In this document: positions 1 to 11,693 of the stretch, one piece after another
Layout: every line of letters begins with the position of its first letter
Numbering within the stretch: position 1 is the first letter of the stretch
From: Paramecium sonneborni
Lineage: Eukaryota; Ciliophora; Oligohymenophorea; Peniculida; Parameciidae
NCBI GenBank assembly: GCA_905182985.1
Contig: CAJJDN010000011.1
Coordinates: forward strand, 62,001 to 126,000
Reading direction: 5' to 3'
Length of the DNA: 64,000 nt
The notes under the pieces: model-generated
The model's input: the letters and a program-made list of their open reading frames with translations, nothing else
Databases searched by the model: none
Told to the model about the DNA's origin: nothing
Program-made: the position numbers and the translations under genes

Positions 1-814
1 AATTATTATTATGTTATAATTTATTTCCTGATACTTATTTCAAAACTTAGTTGAAATTCTAATTTAAAATTTAATAAATACTAAGAAGCTAAAATATGGC
101 AATAAATTATTATTATGAGGATTTGCTTCCAATAAATTCGTTGACAATTTTATATACTCAGAATAATCATAAATCAATAAAGCATTTAAAAATAATTAAC
201 TTTATCCAAATATTTAAAAAGAATTTGTTTTATAAAATAATTAATAATCTATGAATTTTAAAAGTCATGGAATCTGTATAAAAGAGTTCTGTAAATGTTC
301 TTTAGGTTAGGTTTAATATGATTGTGATGTAATTACAGCTAATAATAATAATCAATAAAACAACCATTTTTTAGATGTTAAATCCTTAAACTCATCATTG
401 TCTAGTTAGTAGATTATATTATTGGATTAAATTAAGAATTAAATGAGTCCATTTTTCGTTATATTAACTAATGTCATTTATTTAACTTCTATTCAAATAT
501 GAAAAACTTTGTAGTAGATTATTATTAGGAATAATTTTAAACATTATATTATTTTGACTAATATATAATTGATTTCTAAAAATAAATTAATTAACTTAAT
601 AGAAGTTATTTAATAAAATTAAATAAAACACCATAATAAATTTGGTTGAAAATGCACAAAAATACTTTTCGATGTGCAGAATTGAATTCTGACTTAAATA
701 GATTCAAGACAAAAAAGAAATAGAAATTGAAATCTTATAAAATTATAATAATAAATCACTAATTTTAATTATTAAGAATTAATAATAGATATTATTTCAA
801 ATTATGACAATTAA
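1..814. other. AT-rich stretch without a supported gene
   Basis: No open frame with convincing protein-like composition is visible on either strand. A short plus-strand frame near 652-800 lacks TGA for about 50 codons, but in DNA this AT-rich with a single stop codon that is expected by chance. There is no telomeric repeat at the left end, so the window starts inside a scaffold. Confidence 0.5.
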
Positions 815-2542
815 TCAATTGGGATCTACTTGTAATCCTAAAAATTGATGTTTATCATTAGCACGTAATTATCTATGAAATAATTAAAAATTATCCTAAA
901 TTTATAAATGAACTTTTACTTTAGCACTTGCTCCTTCTCTTAAGAATTGAAGTAATATTAATCCTGGTTCTTAATAATTACCTTTATCTAAGAAATTGGG
1001 TCTTTTATGATCAACAAAGTTATGATTTAAATCAGTAGATGGGAAATATTTTGTCCACTGCTTACTTTATTTAAAAGTTCCCATATAATCATCAATTAAT
1101 TATTATTATTTTTATTCATCCTTTAATTATTTCTTTAGATCTTCTTCAATAGCAAATTATGGTCTTTAATCATGCTCTGACATAAGATGAGGATTAGTTA
1201 AGGGATCAGGTTTAATTCTTGTCTTAATTTACTGATAAAATTACTTTAAAAAAAGGTTTATTTTTATCTAAAATTTCATCTCTAAATTTATGAGCTGATG
1301 GAGGATTGTAAAAATCTTATAATTTCTCTTTTTCTCTTTATTTTAAATTTGCTAATTTATTTTTTAAAGTCATGACATCTTCTGGTTTAAAGGTTGAATA
1401 AAAAATTTATTTATCAGTTTCTTAATTTTAATCACTTTATTTTTTTGGTTAAAAATATTTATATTCAGTAGATACTAATTATGTATCGGATAATCCATAA
1501 TATGGTTTTCTTAATAATACAGGTTAAGATAAATATTTAGCAGCATTAGTTTAAGTTAATTCAAATTCACTACTTTATCTTAATGAATTAGTGGTTTCAA
1601 CTTTATAATTCAAGTTTTCTGGCATAAATTTTAAAATAGGGTTTCTACCTGTTCTACACAATTTTTATTCTTTACTCAATCTCTCTGCTTCATTAAAATA
1701 TGCTTAAGTTTCAAATTTAATAGTTGGGAATTCATTTGAATCTATATTATGACTTATCTAATAAATTTGATTTGTTTTACAATTTAGAATTAACAACTTT
1801 CTCAAAAGGATTATCTTTTTCTTCTTCTTTAATAATTCCATTATTTATAGGTTTGATTAAATCAGTTTCTTATAAGACTATTCCAGCTTCAGGTTTATCC
1901 TTATTAAATTTATGAATTTCTTTTAATTAAGATGTATGAATTATTTATGATTAAGAACAATTAAGTTTTGGTTTGAATGAAAAAGGTTTCATTTCATGCA
2001 TATCTAACACTTTTGTAATTTTAACTGGTGGTAAATCATGTCCAGTTGGTAATTTTTCTCCAGCTGCCAATAATAATTATACCCATTTATCTCTAAATGG
2101 TCTAGGTTTCTCAATCCAAAAATGATTCTCATTTAATACATAATGTATTTATACTAATATTTATATAATTTCAATTACCTGCTCCTAAAATTTCATCTAC
2201 ATTTATTGGCTCTTTTAATTAATCCTTAAATGCAACAATTCTTTTACTTAATGCTTCATCAATCATTGCTTATGCTAACTATAAATTTATATCTAATTTA
2301 AGTACTTCATCTTCAAAAAATAAATAATGCTTCTAACTGAATTTCAATATATCGTCTTTCTTTATCCAACCATCATTATCTTAATCCATGCATTCTACCA
2401 GCCGTATTATAGATATTCTTGGAATCTATGTGGTCCTATGTATAAGTTTATCATATTTCCTAGGCTTTGTGAAGGATCTTCCTGGAGATTGATTCCTTTA
2501 TTAAACAATAGACATTTCTTCCATTTTAGAAAGACTTTTCAT
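815..2542 (-). CDS. EF-hand protein of unknown function
   Basis: Minus-strand gene read with TAA/TAG as Gln. It begins MKSLSKMEEMS and carries one clear EF-hand loop about 60 residues in (DQDNDGWIKKDDI), so it probably binds calcium. The rest is long, charged and Gln-rich, with the stretch RPFRDKWVQLLLAAGEK in the middle; I do not recognise a further domain. Three introns are inferred: one of 25 nt ending TAG, one of about 37-40 nt, and one of 22 nt ending AAG. With these the spliced length is a whole number of codons (about 547 residues). The stop is TGA at 815-817. Start and EF-hand are firm; the middle intron boundary is not. Known: single EF-hands often sit in ciliate cytoskeletal or signalling proteins. 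Inferred: calcium-responsive structural or regulatory role. Confidence 0.75.
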
Positions 2543-3433
2543 TTTTTATTTAATACTATAATAATGAAACTGTAATTACTAAATACACATTAAAAAATAT
2601 ACATCCAAACCATAATAAATTTAACCAACTTTATAACAATACATCCATAGGGGAGCCTATACATTAAGAAGCATTCAACATATCTTTAAATTTACTTATA
2701 TAATTTATTATTTCATGTTAATTTTTTTTTTTTTTATAAGTAGAAGTAGAATAAATACAAACATAGGAATTAAATGATGTGGTTTTTAATTCTGAAATTT
2801 ATTCATTTCATAATTTAGATAATAATTATTTTAACTAAATCTAAAATATTAAAAACATTCTGAAAAAAATCTTTTCTTTCAGGAATTGTTTGTAATTTCT
2901 CATAGTATTCATATTAGATTAAGCTTGGGAAGCAATTAAACAATTATTATTTTTGTAAAATTTATTGAAAAATTTCTTCTGTTCAAACTTTTAAAAGAAA
3001 AACTGCATAAAACACAACTATTTTTAAGTATTTTCTTCTAACTTTTTATTTAAATAACATGAAAGATTATCCCAAAAAAAAAGATGAATAACAAGGAATC
3101 TTCTTATAACGTAGTATTTCTGCTTATTTATCTTAAGTTTTGCATTAATCTGTTCGCAAATCTTCTTTTCTTATACAGTTTTTTAATAGTAGGCGAGAAT
3201 TATAAGCATGATTATTTCAATCAATCTAAATCCAATAATAACGATTAATTCTTATTTTGTCAAATTATTCATAAAATAATAATTGATTATTTCTTAGAAA
3301 TCAATTTTGTACTAAATATCAATAATTTTGGAAAAAATGGCTTTTGTGTGTCAGAATCTAATTTTTTATTTAAAATTAAAGATTTAATTAATCAAATTAT
3401 ATTTTCAAAAATACTGATTATTGAAAATTAAAA
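2543..3433. other. Intergenic, AT-rich, one weak minus-strand frame
   Basis: No gene can be supported. A minus-strand frame free of TGA runs about 2983-3220 (roughly 79 codons, with a few Cys residues). It has no initiator ATG, and its length is within chance for DNA with one stop codon. Confidence 0.4.
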
Positions 3434-4549
3434 TCAAAGCATTTTAATTTTTGCTGAACATGATAAACTAAAACAAAAATAAGCTTAAGGAAATTGATTT
3501 TTGAATGGAATTTCGGCTTTTTTTGATGTCTTAAAATAAATTTGTTTATTACATGTAAATTTACTATAGATAATGATTATTTATTTTATTCTTTATTAAA
3601 AACAAGCATTAGTAATTTTTAATTATCTTCGGAAAATAATTGTTTAGCTTCATAGGGAATGAGTAATTCAAGATTCTTCTAAACATACTTTGCTTATTCA
3701 TTTATTAGAATTAAATCTTTTTTATGATCATCTTCTTAATAAGAGCATTAATTAAGGTTTCCAATAAATAATCCAAATTTATTTTAATTTTCATTATTAA
3801 AACTGCAGCCTTCATAAGTAAAACATAACTTTACTACATTTTCTGCTAATAAATATAGGTTTGGCTAAATAATTGCCAATTTTTTCACTAAAATCAATAT
3901 GAAACATAATACTTCCATAATTACAGATTAATACATCTTCTTTTATTTCTATTGATTCATAAATATGGGGCCTTAAAATTTCTTTTTAAAAATTCGTAAT
4001 TCCATAATTCTTATTTCTTGTTTAAAAGCCTTATAGAACTACTTTTTTATTTTTGACCAGTTATTAATTTGGAGCAAATAATCTTTCGAATGTTTTTTCA
4101 TCAAATTTCATTGAACTTATTTCTTGTATTTTTGCAAATAAAGTTTCATCAAAATTTTATGATTAAAAATTCAATAAAGATGCTTATTCAGAAAACTATT
4201 AAAAATCTTTTAATGTCCAATTATAAATATTTGCTCCTTAATTAATTTTAAAAATTGGACATTATTAAAATGCAAATTTTAATTCTATTTATTCCTTAAC
4301 ACTTTTTAGAAACTTATCTACAGATCTTTAGATATCTTCCTAAACTTCTTATTAATATTGTTTAATTTAATTAATTTTTTTAGGAATGTCTTTTATGAAA
4401 AAACAATCCTTAATGTGATTTTAGTGTTCATCCAAACAAATGTCACACATTATTCTATTTTATGTACAGTTTTTATTTAAACATATTCTTTTTATTATTT
4501 CTTAATTGCAGTTTCCAGTATTCTAACATTCTATTTCAATTTAGTTCAT
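3434..4549 (-). CDS. B-box-like zinc-binding protein, hypothetical
   Basis: Begins MNQIEIECQNTGNCNQEI. The first 60 residues contain ordered Cys/His pairs (CQNTGNC, CLNKNC, CDICLDEH) that look like a B-box-type zinc site, followed by a Gln/Lys-rich helical stretch. The C-terminal half contains segments such as FGLFIGN and AYFCFSLSCSAKIK that I cannot place in a family. Two introns are inferred, one unusually long for this window (43 nt) and one of 23 nt ending AAG; with them the length is exactly 350 codons including TGA. Known: B-boxes mediate protein interaction and, in RING-containing proteins, ubiquitin transfer; no RING is seen here. Function unknown. The 43-nt intron near 3,860-3,900 is the least certain part. 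Confidence 0.65.
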
Positions 4550-5934
4550 AAAAATAAATAATTGAATAAAATAAGTATGAATTTTAATATAAATAAAACT
4601 TATAAAAGATTAAAATTACATTAAAATCATAATAATATAGTTATTAGATTTATAAATAATTTTAATATTAAATTCATAAAATTTTTAAAAACTATCATCT
4701 TCATTTTGGAATTCCTTTATGAATTATCCATTACTTAAGAAGAGATAGTTTGATGTCTGTATTAAAATTTACTATTTTAAATTCAATTTATTCTGTCTCA
4801 TAAAACTCTAGATCATATACTTGATCAACAGAAATGAAATATTATCTTAAAATAAATTTTGACAAAAGCCTTTTTTTCGATTGATGAATAAATCTCTAAT
4901 ACCATCTAAAAAATCAAAAACCATGAAAATAATACACTTATAAGATTTTAGGCAAAAAATTATAAAAATAATAGTTGAAATCTTAGGTAATATCTATTCA
5001 TTATTAAGAGAAAAAATAAAAAGTAAGTTTCTTTTGGTTTGTTAAGAGCCATAAATTTTAAATGATAATTCATTTAGTTGTGATAAAAGAAATTACTCTA
5101 TTCCAAAAATTATAATAATTAGATTAAATTAGCATATTATCAAAAATGAAATAAATAGCAAAGCCTGACAATATAATATATAAGTATAAATGATAAAAAT
5201 ATACCACCTAAATATAATATTTTTAATATATTAAGTTAAAGTTAATTTTGTCAATTGTCAAATTTAAGTATCTGTAAATACTTTTGGCTAAAATGCTAAT
5301 CTCAAATAAAAGTTTCCATAATACAAAATATTGCAACAGTAATAATCATAAAAAGCTTATTGACTATTGGAGTAGATTGGCAAGAAGTATTTAATATATT
5401 CATTCTAATTAAATTAATTCGTATTTTTAAAATACTTAAAAAATAAATTTCAGAGTTTGATATACTTCACTATTATTTTTGCAAAAATTTACTCAATTAT
5501 TGTAATCTTAATAGAATTAGAATTCAATAATATTTAAGAACTCGATAGGATGACATCTTAAAATATGTATATCGATTATTAAGAGATTATGCTTGAAAGT
5601 GTCTTAAATTCTTAAAGATTTTGAGATAAAAATGATTTAATATATTTTTAAAAATAGGTAAATTATCTTATTTATTAACTAAATTATATAAATTTTAAAA
5701 TGTAAATATATTTTTATTTAACAGTTGTCATGATAAAAAGATATCTATGTTAAAAACAGAGAATTTGGTTTAGATAATAGTGTTCTAATACAAATTGAAA
5801 TAAATATATAAATAATTGATAATAAATTTGTGCACACTTGATTGTAACAGTATTAGAATTTTAATAATACGTATTTGGTGCATTATAAGTGAATACAGTT
5901 CGAATCTTGTGATTTAAATATTCTTTTGTAAATT
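4550..5934. other. Long AT-rich gene-free stretch
   Basis: Apart from the weak remnant at 4701-4924, I see no gene over about 1.4 kb. This is long compared with gaps of 7-40 bp elsewhere in the window. Runs of A/T and short palindromic A/T tracts dominate; no repeat unit or RNA gene was recognised. Confidence 0.45.
4701..4924 (-). pseudogene. Possible coding remnant
   Basis: The minus strand reads MVFDFLDGIRDLFINRKK and then, after a shift of frame, ISVDQVYDLEFYE and KQWIIHKGIPK before TGA. Composition looks protein-like, but the frame breaks once without a usable GT...AG intron and nothing upstream continues it. It could be a decayed gene end or chance. No family recognised. Confidence 0.25.
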
Positions 5935-6411
5935 ATGAATTCATTCTTGCTCTATGATCAACAATTTCTTATTCAGCAATAACTTTTGCTTCAATAACTT
6001 GTTTAATTTAACTCATTGTTAGCTCTAAGGTAAGTTTTAATTTGATATATATGATTAGAACTGCTTGCTCTCTTTAAATACAATAAAGTCCTTAAATTTA
6101 ACCCTAATCTCCAAAAGACATCAATACTATTGAGCATAATACCATAAAAAATGATGAGATTCATGATGAATAAAGTTCATTTGAACTATCTAAATCTCAG
6201 AAAATATCCAAAACTATAAAAAAATAAAAGGAAATAAAGATTAACAACTTAAATTCTTCTCAAAAACACACTAAAAAAAGGATATTCTTATCAATGAAAG
6301 ACATTAAGGATGTTTAATATAAAAAGTATTAAGTTTAATTATTCTAGACTTAAAATCCCTAATGATAACAAAAATGAAGAGGTAATAACGAAATAAGAAG
6401 AGAAGAATTGA
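5935..6411 (+). CDS. Small Gln-rich hypothetical protein
   Basis: Three exons with introns at 6030-6058 (29 nt, GTAAG...TAG) and 6326-6347 (22 nt, GTATT...TAG). The spliced length is 142 codons including TGA. The protein starts MNSFLLYDQQFLIQQQ, has a Gln/Leu-rich N-terminus in which most Gln are TAA/TAG, and then a Ser/Lys/Asp-rich, probably disordered C-terminus (SSFELSKSQKISK, KKRIFLSMKDIKD). No domain recognised. Both introns have consensus ends and restore the frame exactly, which argues for a real gene. It is separated from OST1 by about 620 bp of AT-rich DNA. Confidence 0.6.
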
Positions 6412-7035
6412 TATATTAATTACTCTCCATAATATTTATATATAAATGTCAATCCTTATTTTCGAATTACTTTTTGAACTTAAACAATAAATAAGTATAT
6501 TTTTATAAAAAATCATTATAAAAGTCCATCTGAAGTAGCATTTCCAGTTGTTAAATAGAAGTAAAGACAAGCATACAGCAACCATTCATTATAAGGGTTA
6601 ATATAAATTTATATAATTTTAATGAGAAATAAATCGTATGATCCGTCATTAATTAAATTACATCGATTTATTATGTTAAATTATAATAAATATATATAAT
6701 TTATAATAATAATTATTTACATTATAAAATTTTTTTATTAAATAATCAAATGTATCTTATTGTTTCCTCTTTATATTACATTAATATCTTACAAACAATC
6801 TTACTAAATTAATTTAAATAAAATTATAATAATTTTCTCAAATTTTAAAAACATTTTTATTATAAATTAAAAAACATAAAAATGAATAGTGACATTCAAG
6901 TAAAATGATATAGATTATATAATTTCTAAAAAGAATAAGAAATCTTAACACTTCAATTAAACTAAGATATGAATATAGAAAATAAAAGAGGAAAGGAATT
7001 CATGAATAAAAATTCTAAAATAAATAATATTAATT
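6412..7035. other. Intergenic region upstream of OST1
   Basis: AT-rich with no supported gene on either strand; it presumably holds the OST1 promoter. No distinct motif is recognisable. Confidence 0.5.
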
Positions 7036-8538
7036 ATGCTGTTTTTGATATTAATTGCATTAGCATCTTCATTAAGAATTCCAAAAAACTTTTTCATTTC
7101 TAATATTGAGCGTACAGTGTCATTATCTGATAGATATGTATAAATTCAATCTAAAGTAATAATGAAAATAATTTTAAGATAACATTTTAAAATGATGGTG
7201 TAATTCCAATTGAAAAGATTTATTATACAATCCATAATGCATTATTAGATAGATTATATAATGTCAATATAGATGAAAGCAACTCGAATAAAATAATAGA
7301 AGATGTGGATGTGAAATATAAATAGAATGCGACAGTCTATGAATTTACATTATCAAGACCAATTGAACCATCATCTAATTTGGAAGTAGAATTATAAGAG
7401 CATTATTATAAAAGATATAAACCATTACCAAAAGAGATTGGATTAGAAGTATTTGTCATAATAAATATAATTAGGATGAATAATTAGTCTAATTTATGGA
7501 TTCCGTATATTTTTTCACTCCTTATTTAGTAAAGAATCAAATAACTTATTATGAGACACCAAAAATTATGTAATGATTTTATATAAATAATAGCTCTTAT
7601 TCATTGAAATCAGCAACTTAAAGAAATTAACTTTTAGAATTTGGACCATTTTCTGACATTAAGCCTTTTTCTACATAAATTCATACAATTCATTTAGAGA
7701 ATAATACACCAATGACTATTTTTACAAAAGCTTCAAAAATAGTGGAAGTGTCTCATTGGGGAAATATATTAATAGAAGAAAATTATTCAATAGAAAATCA
7801 AGGAGCAAAGTTGAAAGGAGAATTTGGTAGAGTGAATTTCAATAAATACAATCCTAATGTAGGAAAACATTCTTTAAAATAATTATCTGCATCTCTTCCT
7901 TATGATTCATGGGGTGTTTATTATAAAGATGAAATAGGAAATATTTCTACATCAAATGCTGCTAAAGGGGTAACATTATTATACATGATGATTTTTAGAA
8001 ACTTAATGGAGAAAGTTAAGCCTTAATTTAATTAAGACCTAGATTTGCTATATTTGGAGGATGGAGAAGCAATTTTACATTAGGATATAATTTACCAACT
8101 AAAAAGTATTTATTATTTTAAATTAGTTAGATATTTAGAATAAGATGGAAATAATTATAGATTAACCTTGAATTTTTCATTCTCTGTTAAAGAAATGGTA
8201 TCTGATAAATATAACTTTTAAATTTCCTTACCTGAAGGAGCTTATGATATATAAATTGATTTACCTTTAGATGTTTAAAGAAATGATACATTATTGTTTT
8301 CCTATTTTGATACAGTTGGTAGACCTACAATCATTTTAGATAAAGCTACCACTAGTCAATTTGATAATAAGAGAATTATTGTAATTATTATATATTTTTA
8401 TTTTAGATTACTTATAAACTTTCTGGATTATCTATTTTAAGAGAACCTCTAATGATTTTTGGAACATTTTTATTCGCCTTTTTATTGATAATTTATTTAA
8501 GAAGATTAGATTTGTAGACATTAAAATTAAAAGAGTGA
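7036..8538 (+). CDS. OST1: Ribophorin I, oligosaccharyltransferase subunit
   Basis: Subunit of the ER oligosaccharyltransferase that transfers glycans to Asn in nascent proteins. It starts with a signal peptide (MLFLILIALASSLR), followed by the family's N-terminal IERTVSLSDRYVQIQ region. The central hallmark VSHWGNILIEENY and a second hallmark, FGGWRSNFTLGYNLP, are clear. The C-terminus has one membrane helix (around EPLMIFGTFLFAFLLIIY) with a short basic cytosolic tail ending in TGA, as in other ribophorin I proteins. Six introns of 23-29 nt are inferred, at 7156-7178 (ends AAG), 7449-7474, 7570-7593, 7970-7998 and two more near 8106 and 8380. The spliced length is exactly 450 codons, close to the usual size. 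It converges on the kinase gene on the other strand with 12 bp between the stops. Confidence 0.93.
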
Positions 8539-8550
8539 TATATATAAAAT

Positions 8551-10445
8551 TCATATATTTAATAATTAATCCTTTAAAAATTGCAATGTGTCCCCTGATA
8601 ATTAATTTAATTACCTTAAATTACAATTAGGAATTTTTGGTCTTGAAAATTTCTAAAATTTCTACCAACAAATAGCCTAATCAAAGCTCCCCGTACTTTA
8701 ATCTGAATAATCATAATAATCATCTGGTATAATAACATCATCTTGATCTTTTATATTAATTCTTATGTTCTTTAAATTTGAAATGAAATCATTCAAAGAA
8801 ATCCTTTTATCACTCTAAGATTCTAGGCATCTTGAAATTAAAATTATATAATCTTAATGTAATGTTTATTCTTTTAATTCTTAATTTAATACTGAGCTAA
8901 TTAAATTTAAGTTTATATTTGAATACTCTTCAGGATCAAATAGCATAGCCTTCTTGACTGGAGGATAGATTCCATTATTTGCCATTTAGAATACTAAATG
9001 ATTTTAATATATTACACGTTAATCCAAATTGCCAAATATCACTAGAAAAATCATATATAGTTCCAAAAGATTCAGGAGGATTATAATTATAAGTACTAGA
9101 AAAGATTGTATTTTCTTCACTAGAATCTTCTAAATAAAAATCCTTTTATTCATATATTTATTCTGTTTTTATTCTTCTTGATCTATCAAAATCTGCTAGT
9201 TTAATATTTGCTTTTTCAATATCAACACTTGTCAAAAATATATTTTATGGTTTAATATCTCTATGTAAAATTTACTTTTTATGCAATTCAGATAAAGCCA
9301 TTGCTAATTACATAGCAAATTTATATTATAATTTTTTAAGAAGAATTTTTTAGTTTGAATCTTCAAATAATTAATCCAAAGTTAATGGATATTCTTGATA
9401 AAAAAAAAATAAATGTTTTTGTATTCGAAGATATGATAAAAAAGTTGCAAATTTAGAACTATTTTAAAGTTATTCATTAAATTGTAATTCTCTTTAATTT
9501 TGTAATTATCGATATTCAATTACTTCTAAATTATCATCCATAATTCTAGGAACTTTTATAAAAATGTGGTTTTTAGCTTGAGGATAAATTGAAAACAAAG
9601 CAGGCTTTTTTGTTGAAAAAGTGAAGGAATTACAACCTCTTAATTTTGATTCTATATTTTCTATTTAAAATAAAATTTTGACATAATTCAAATGAGGACA
9701 ACCTTAATCAAAATAATCAAGTTTTAAAATTTCTATAAGTTTATCTGTAGTGCTTTCATAATTATTTATACAATATTTGTTTGCAATACTAAAATATTTA
9801 TGAACTTAAAATACTAATTTTAATTACCAAATTATTAAAATGATTCAAAATCACATGATCCAATTTCATCAAATTTAAAATGTAAAAAACTAAGATGCAA
9901 TACATTTTCAATTATATAAATGTTGTTGAGATTCAAGATATAAGGAGGAAAATTACGTTTTTGTAATTCTTGTAAAGCTATGAAAATATAGTATAAAATT
10001 AGTAATACATACTTATGCAAAGTTATGTTATTATAAACAATTACTTTTATTCATGTAAAGTATTTCTCTAATTCAGTAATTAAAAATTGTTTAAATAAGT
10101 TGATTGTGTCATATAAGTATAGTTTTATTCATAATAGATATTTTCAGGATGTATGATGTTTGCTAACCTTATTTAGTTTAATTTTTCAATTTAATAAGGT
10201 ATACTTAATTGCAGTGATTAGGTTTTTGATATTCTCTTATAAGGAATACGATAAACTATGTAATCTTGTTCAGATTATCTTCGGATGCATTTATAAATCT
10301 TAGTTTATTCTATTTTAAATACTGCCATAGAATGTGATTCTTTTATCATAATAAATTTATAATAATCTCTTCCTATCTCCATTTCTTCAAAATAGTTATC
10401 TAAAGCTAAATTTTTTTCTATTTAAGTTTAAAATTTCTATAACAT
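8551..10445 (-). CDS. Divergent protein kinase with an extra kinase-like lobe
   Basis: The C-terminal domain is a kinase fold: HRDIKPQNIF catalytic loop, then LADFDRS where DFG is expected, so the third residue of the Mg-binding motif is Asp instead of Gly. There is no GTxxYxAPE; STYNYNPPESF stands in its place. The lysine-bearing strand is probably HIFIKVPRI. Before it lies a second, degenerate kinase-like segment: VYRIPYKRI, ANIIHPENIYY, then LQELQKRNFPPYILNLNNIY where a catalytic loop would be, with no HRD. Three introns (35, 23 and 22 nt) make the length exactly 605 codons. Inferred: a weakly active or inactive tandem kinase resembling pseudokinase-kinase layouts. Its start lies 58 bp from the RPS20 stop on the same strand. 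Confidence 0.8.
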
Positions 10446-10503
10446 AATAATAAATAATATTAATGTATTTATGTTTAATGTATAATTTTTATATTATCAC
10501 TAA

Positions 10504-10921
10504 TCATTATTCTACGTTTAATTCAACATTAATTCCTGGACCAATTTTGAAGTTTGTAATATCTTTGAAAGTTGGTAAATTGCATTAGAAATCAATAACT
10601 CTTTTATGAATCTAATCCTTAAATAATTTTAATACTCTCATTTCAAATCTATCCCAAGTTTTTGAACCTTCACCACAAGGACTCTTTCTAACAGTCATTT
10701 TAAGATGCTTTGTTGGCATTCTGACTGGTCCTTTGAAAACAACTTGTTAGCCTTAATCTCTCTTAATTTTCATGTTTAATCATTACTTAGATTCCTCTAG
10801 CTTTTTCAATAACTTAAGTAGTGAAATTTTCTAAATCTTAAGCACTTCTAGATGTTACAATCATTCTAATTTTTTTTACTTATTGTTCGTCTTCTACTTT
10901 CTTCTCTTTCAAGTCAGCCAT
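10504..10921 (-). CDS. RPS20: 40S ribosomal protein S20 (uS10)
   Basis: Small-subunit ribosomal protein. It contains the conserved uS10 core: [16 protein letters not shown] near the start, then [20 protein letters not shown] and [14 protein letters not shown], as in eukaryotic S20. One intron of 25 nt at 10762-10786 starts GTAATG and ends TTAAG; no TAG end is available that keeps the frame. The spliced length is 131 codons including TGA, slightly longer than human S20 (119 residues) because of an N-terminal Lys/Glu extension. This conserved gene is a strong anchor for the code and for the AAG intron end. Confidence 0.96.
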
Positions 10922-11693
10922 AATATTTTTGGTTTTTTAAAATATATTTTTAATAAAAGATTTAAAATGAATTTCTTCTATTTGTTCATTTATTATATTA
11001 TTATTTACAAAATCTCTAAATCTTCTTTGATTCTATTTTACAACCCATCTCTTTCTTTACAAAGAACAAAATATATATTCAATATGTTAAATTATATTCA
11101 ATAAATAATTTATCATTCAATTATTTCATTGATTTTGCAAAGGTTTAGATATTTCTTAATTTTATCTAAATTATATTTTAGATAAAGTTAATCATATAAC
11201 ATAACTTTCCTAAAAATTATTAATCTTTAACATATTTAAATTATTATTTAGAAAATTTCTAAATTGGATTGATGAAATAATGATTTAAAAAAAGAGTGAT
11301 TAAAATAATAAAATTGTGGAGACAAATTTATGTAATATGATTAATTTTATGTTAAAATAAATATTTTTTTACTTTGTCAGATTAAGAATCTAAATTAATT
11401 AAAAAATAATTGAAAAATATATATATTTTAAAATAAGAGATGGTAAAATTCTTTTTAAGAATTCTTTCTAATTGAAAATGGTAATGAAAAATAGAAATTG
11501 AATTTTGCAAGTTGTCAGCATTAAATTATTTAGTTAGTTTAAATTGAAGTATCAATTTAATTTAATAATAAAATATCTTGAATATATATGATGTTAAAGA
11601 ATTACATTTTCTGTTTATATAATGTAAAATTTACTGATTCTTAAGACTATAGAATTGATAATAATTCTTGTAATGCTTCTTATAATAATTTAA
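10922..11693. other. Divergent intergenic region
   Basis: Lies between RPS20 (leftward) and a pseudokinase gene (rightward), so it should hold two promoters. It is AT-rich with no gene supported. A start for the pseudokinase gene 21 bp further upstream (11673) is possible. Confidence 0.5.

Noticed and set aside
2983..3220. TGA-free minus-strand frame with several Cys, considered as a small mitochondrial CHCH-type protein
   Set aside because: There is no initiator, the Cys spacing does not fit CX9C, and an open length of 79 codons is expected by chance with a single stop codon.
5880..5930. TTCGAAT element resembling a tRNA T-loop
   Set aside because: The flanking bases do not form a proper T stem, and no anticodon or acceptor arm can be folded around it.
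9835..10020. Apparent 61-residue ORF starting MHKYVLLILYYIF on the minus strand
   Set aside because: Its start lies inside an inferred 35-nt intron of the divergent kinase gene, and the rest is an internal exon of that gene read to a TAA; with TAA as Gln it is not a separate gene.
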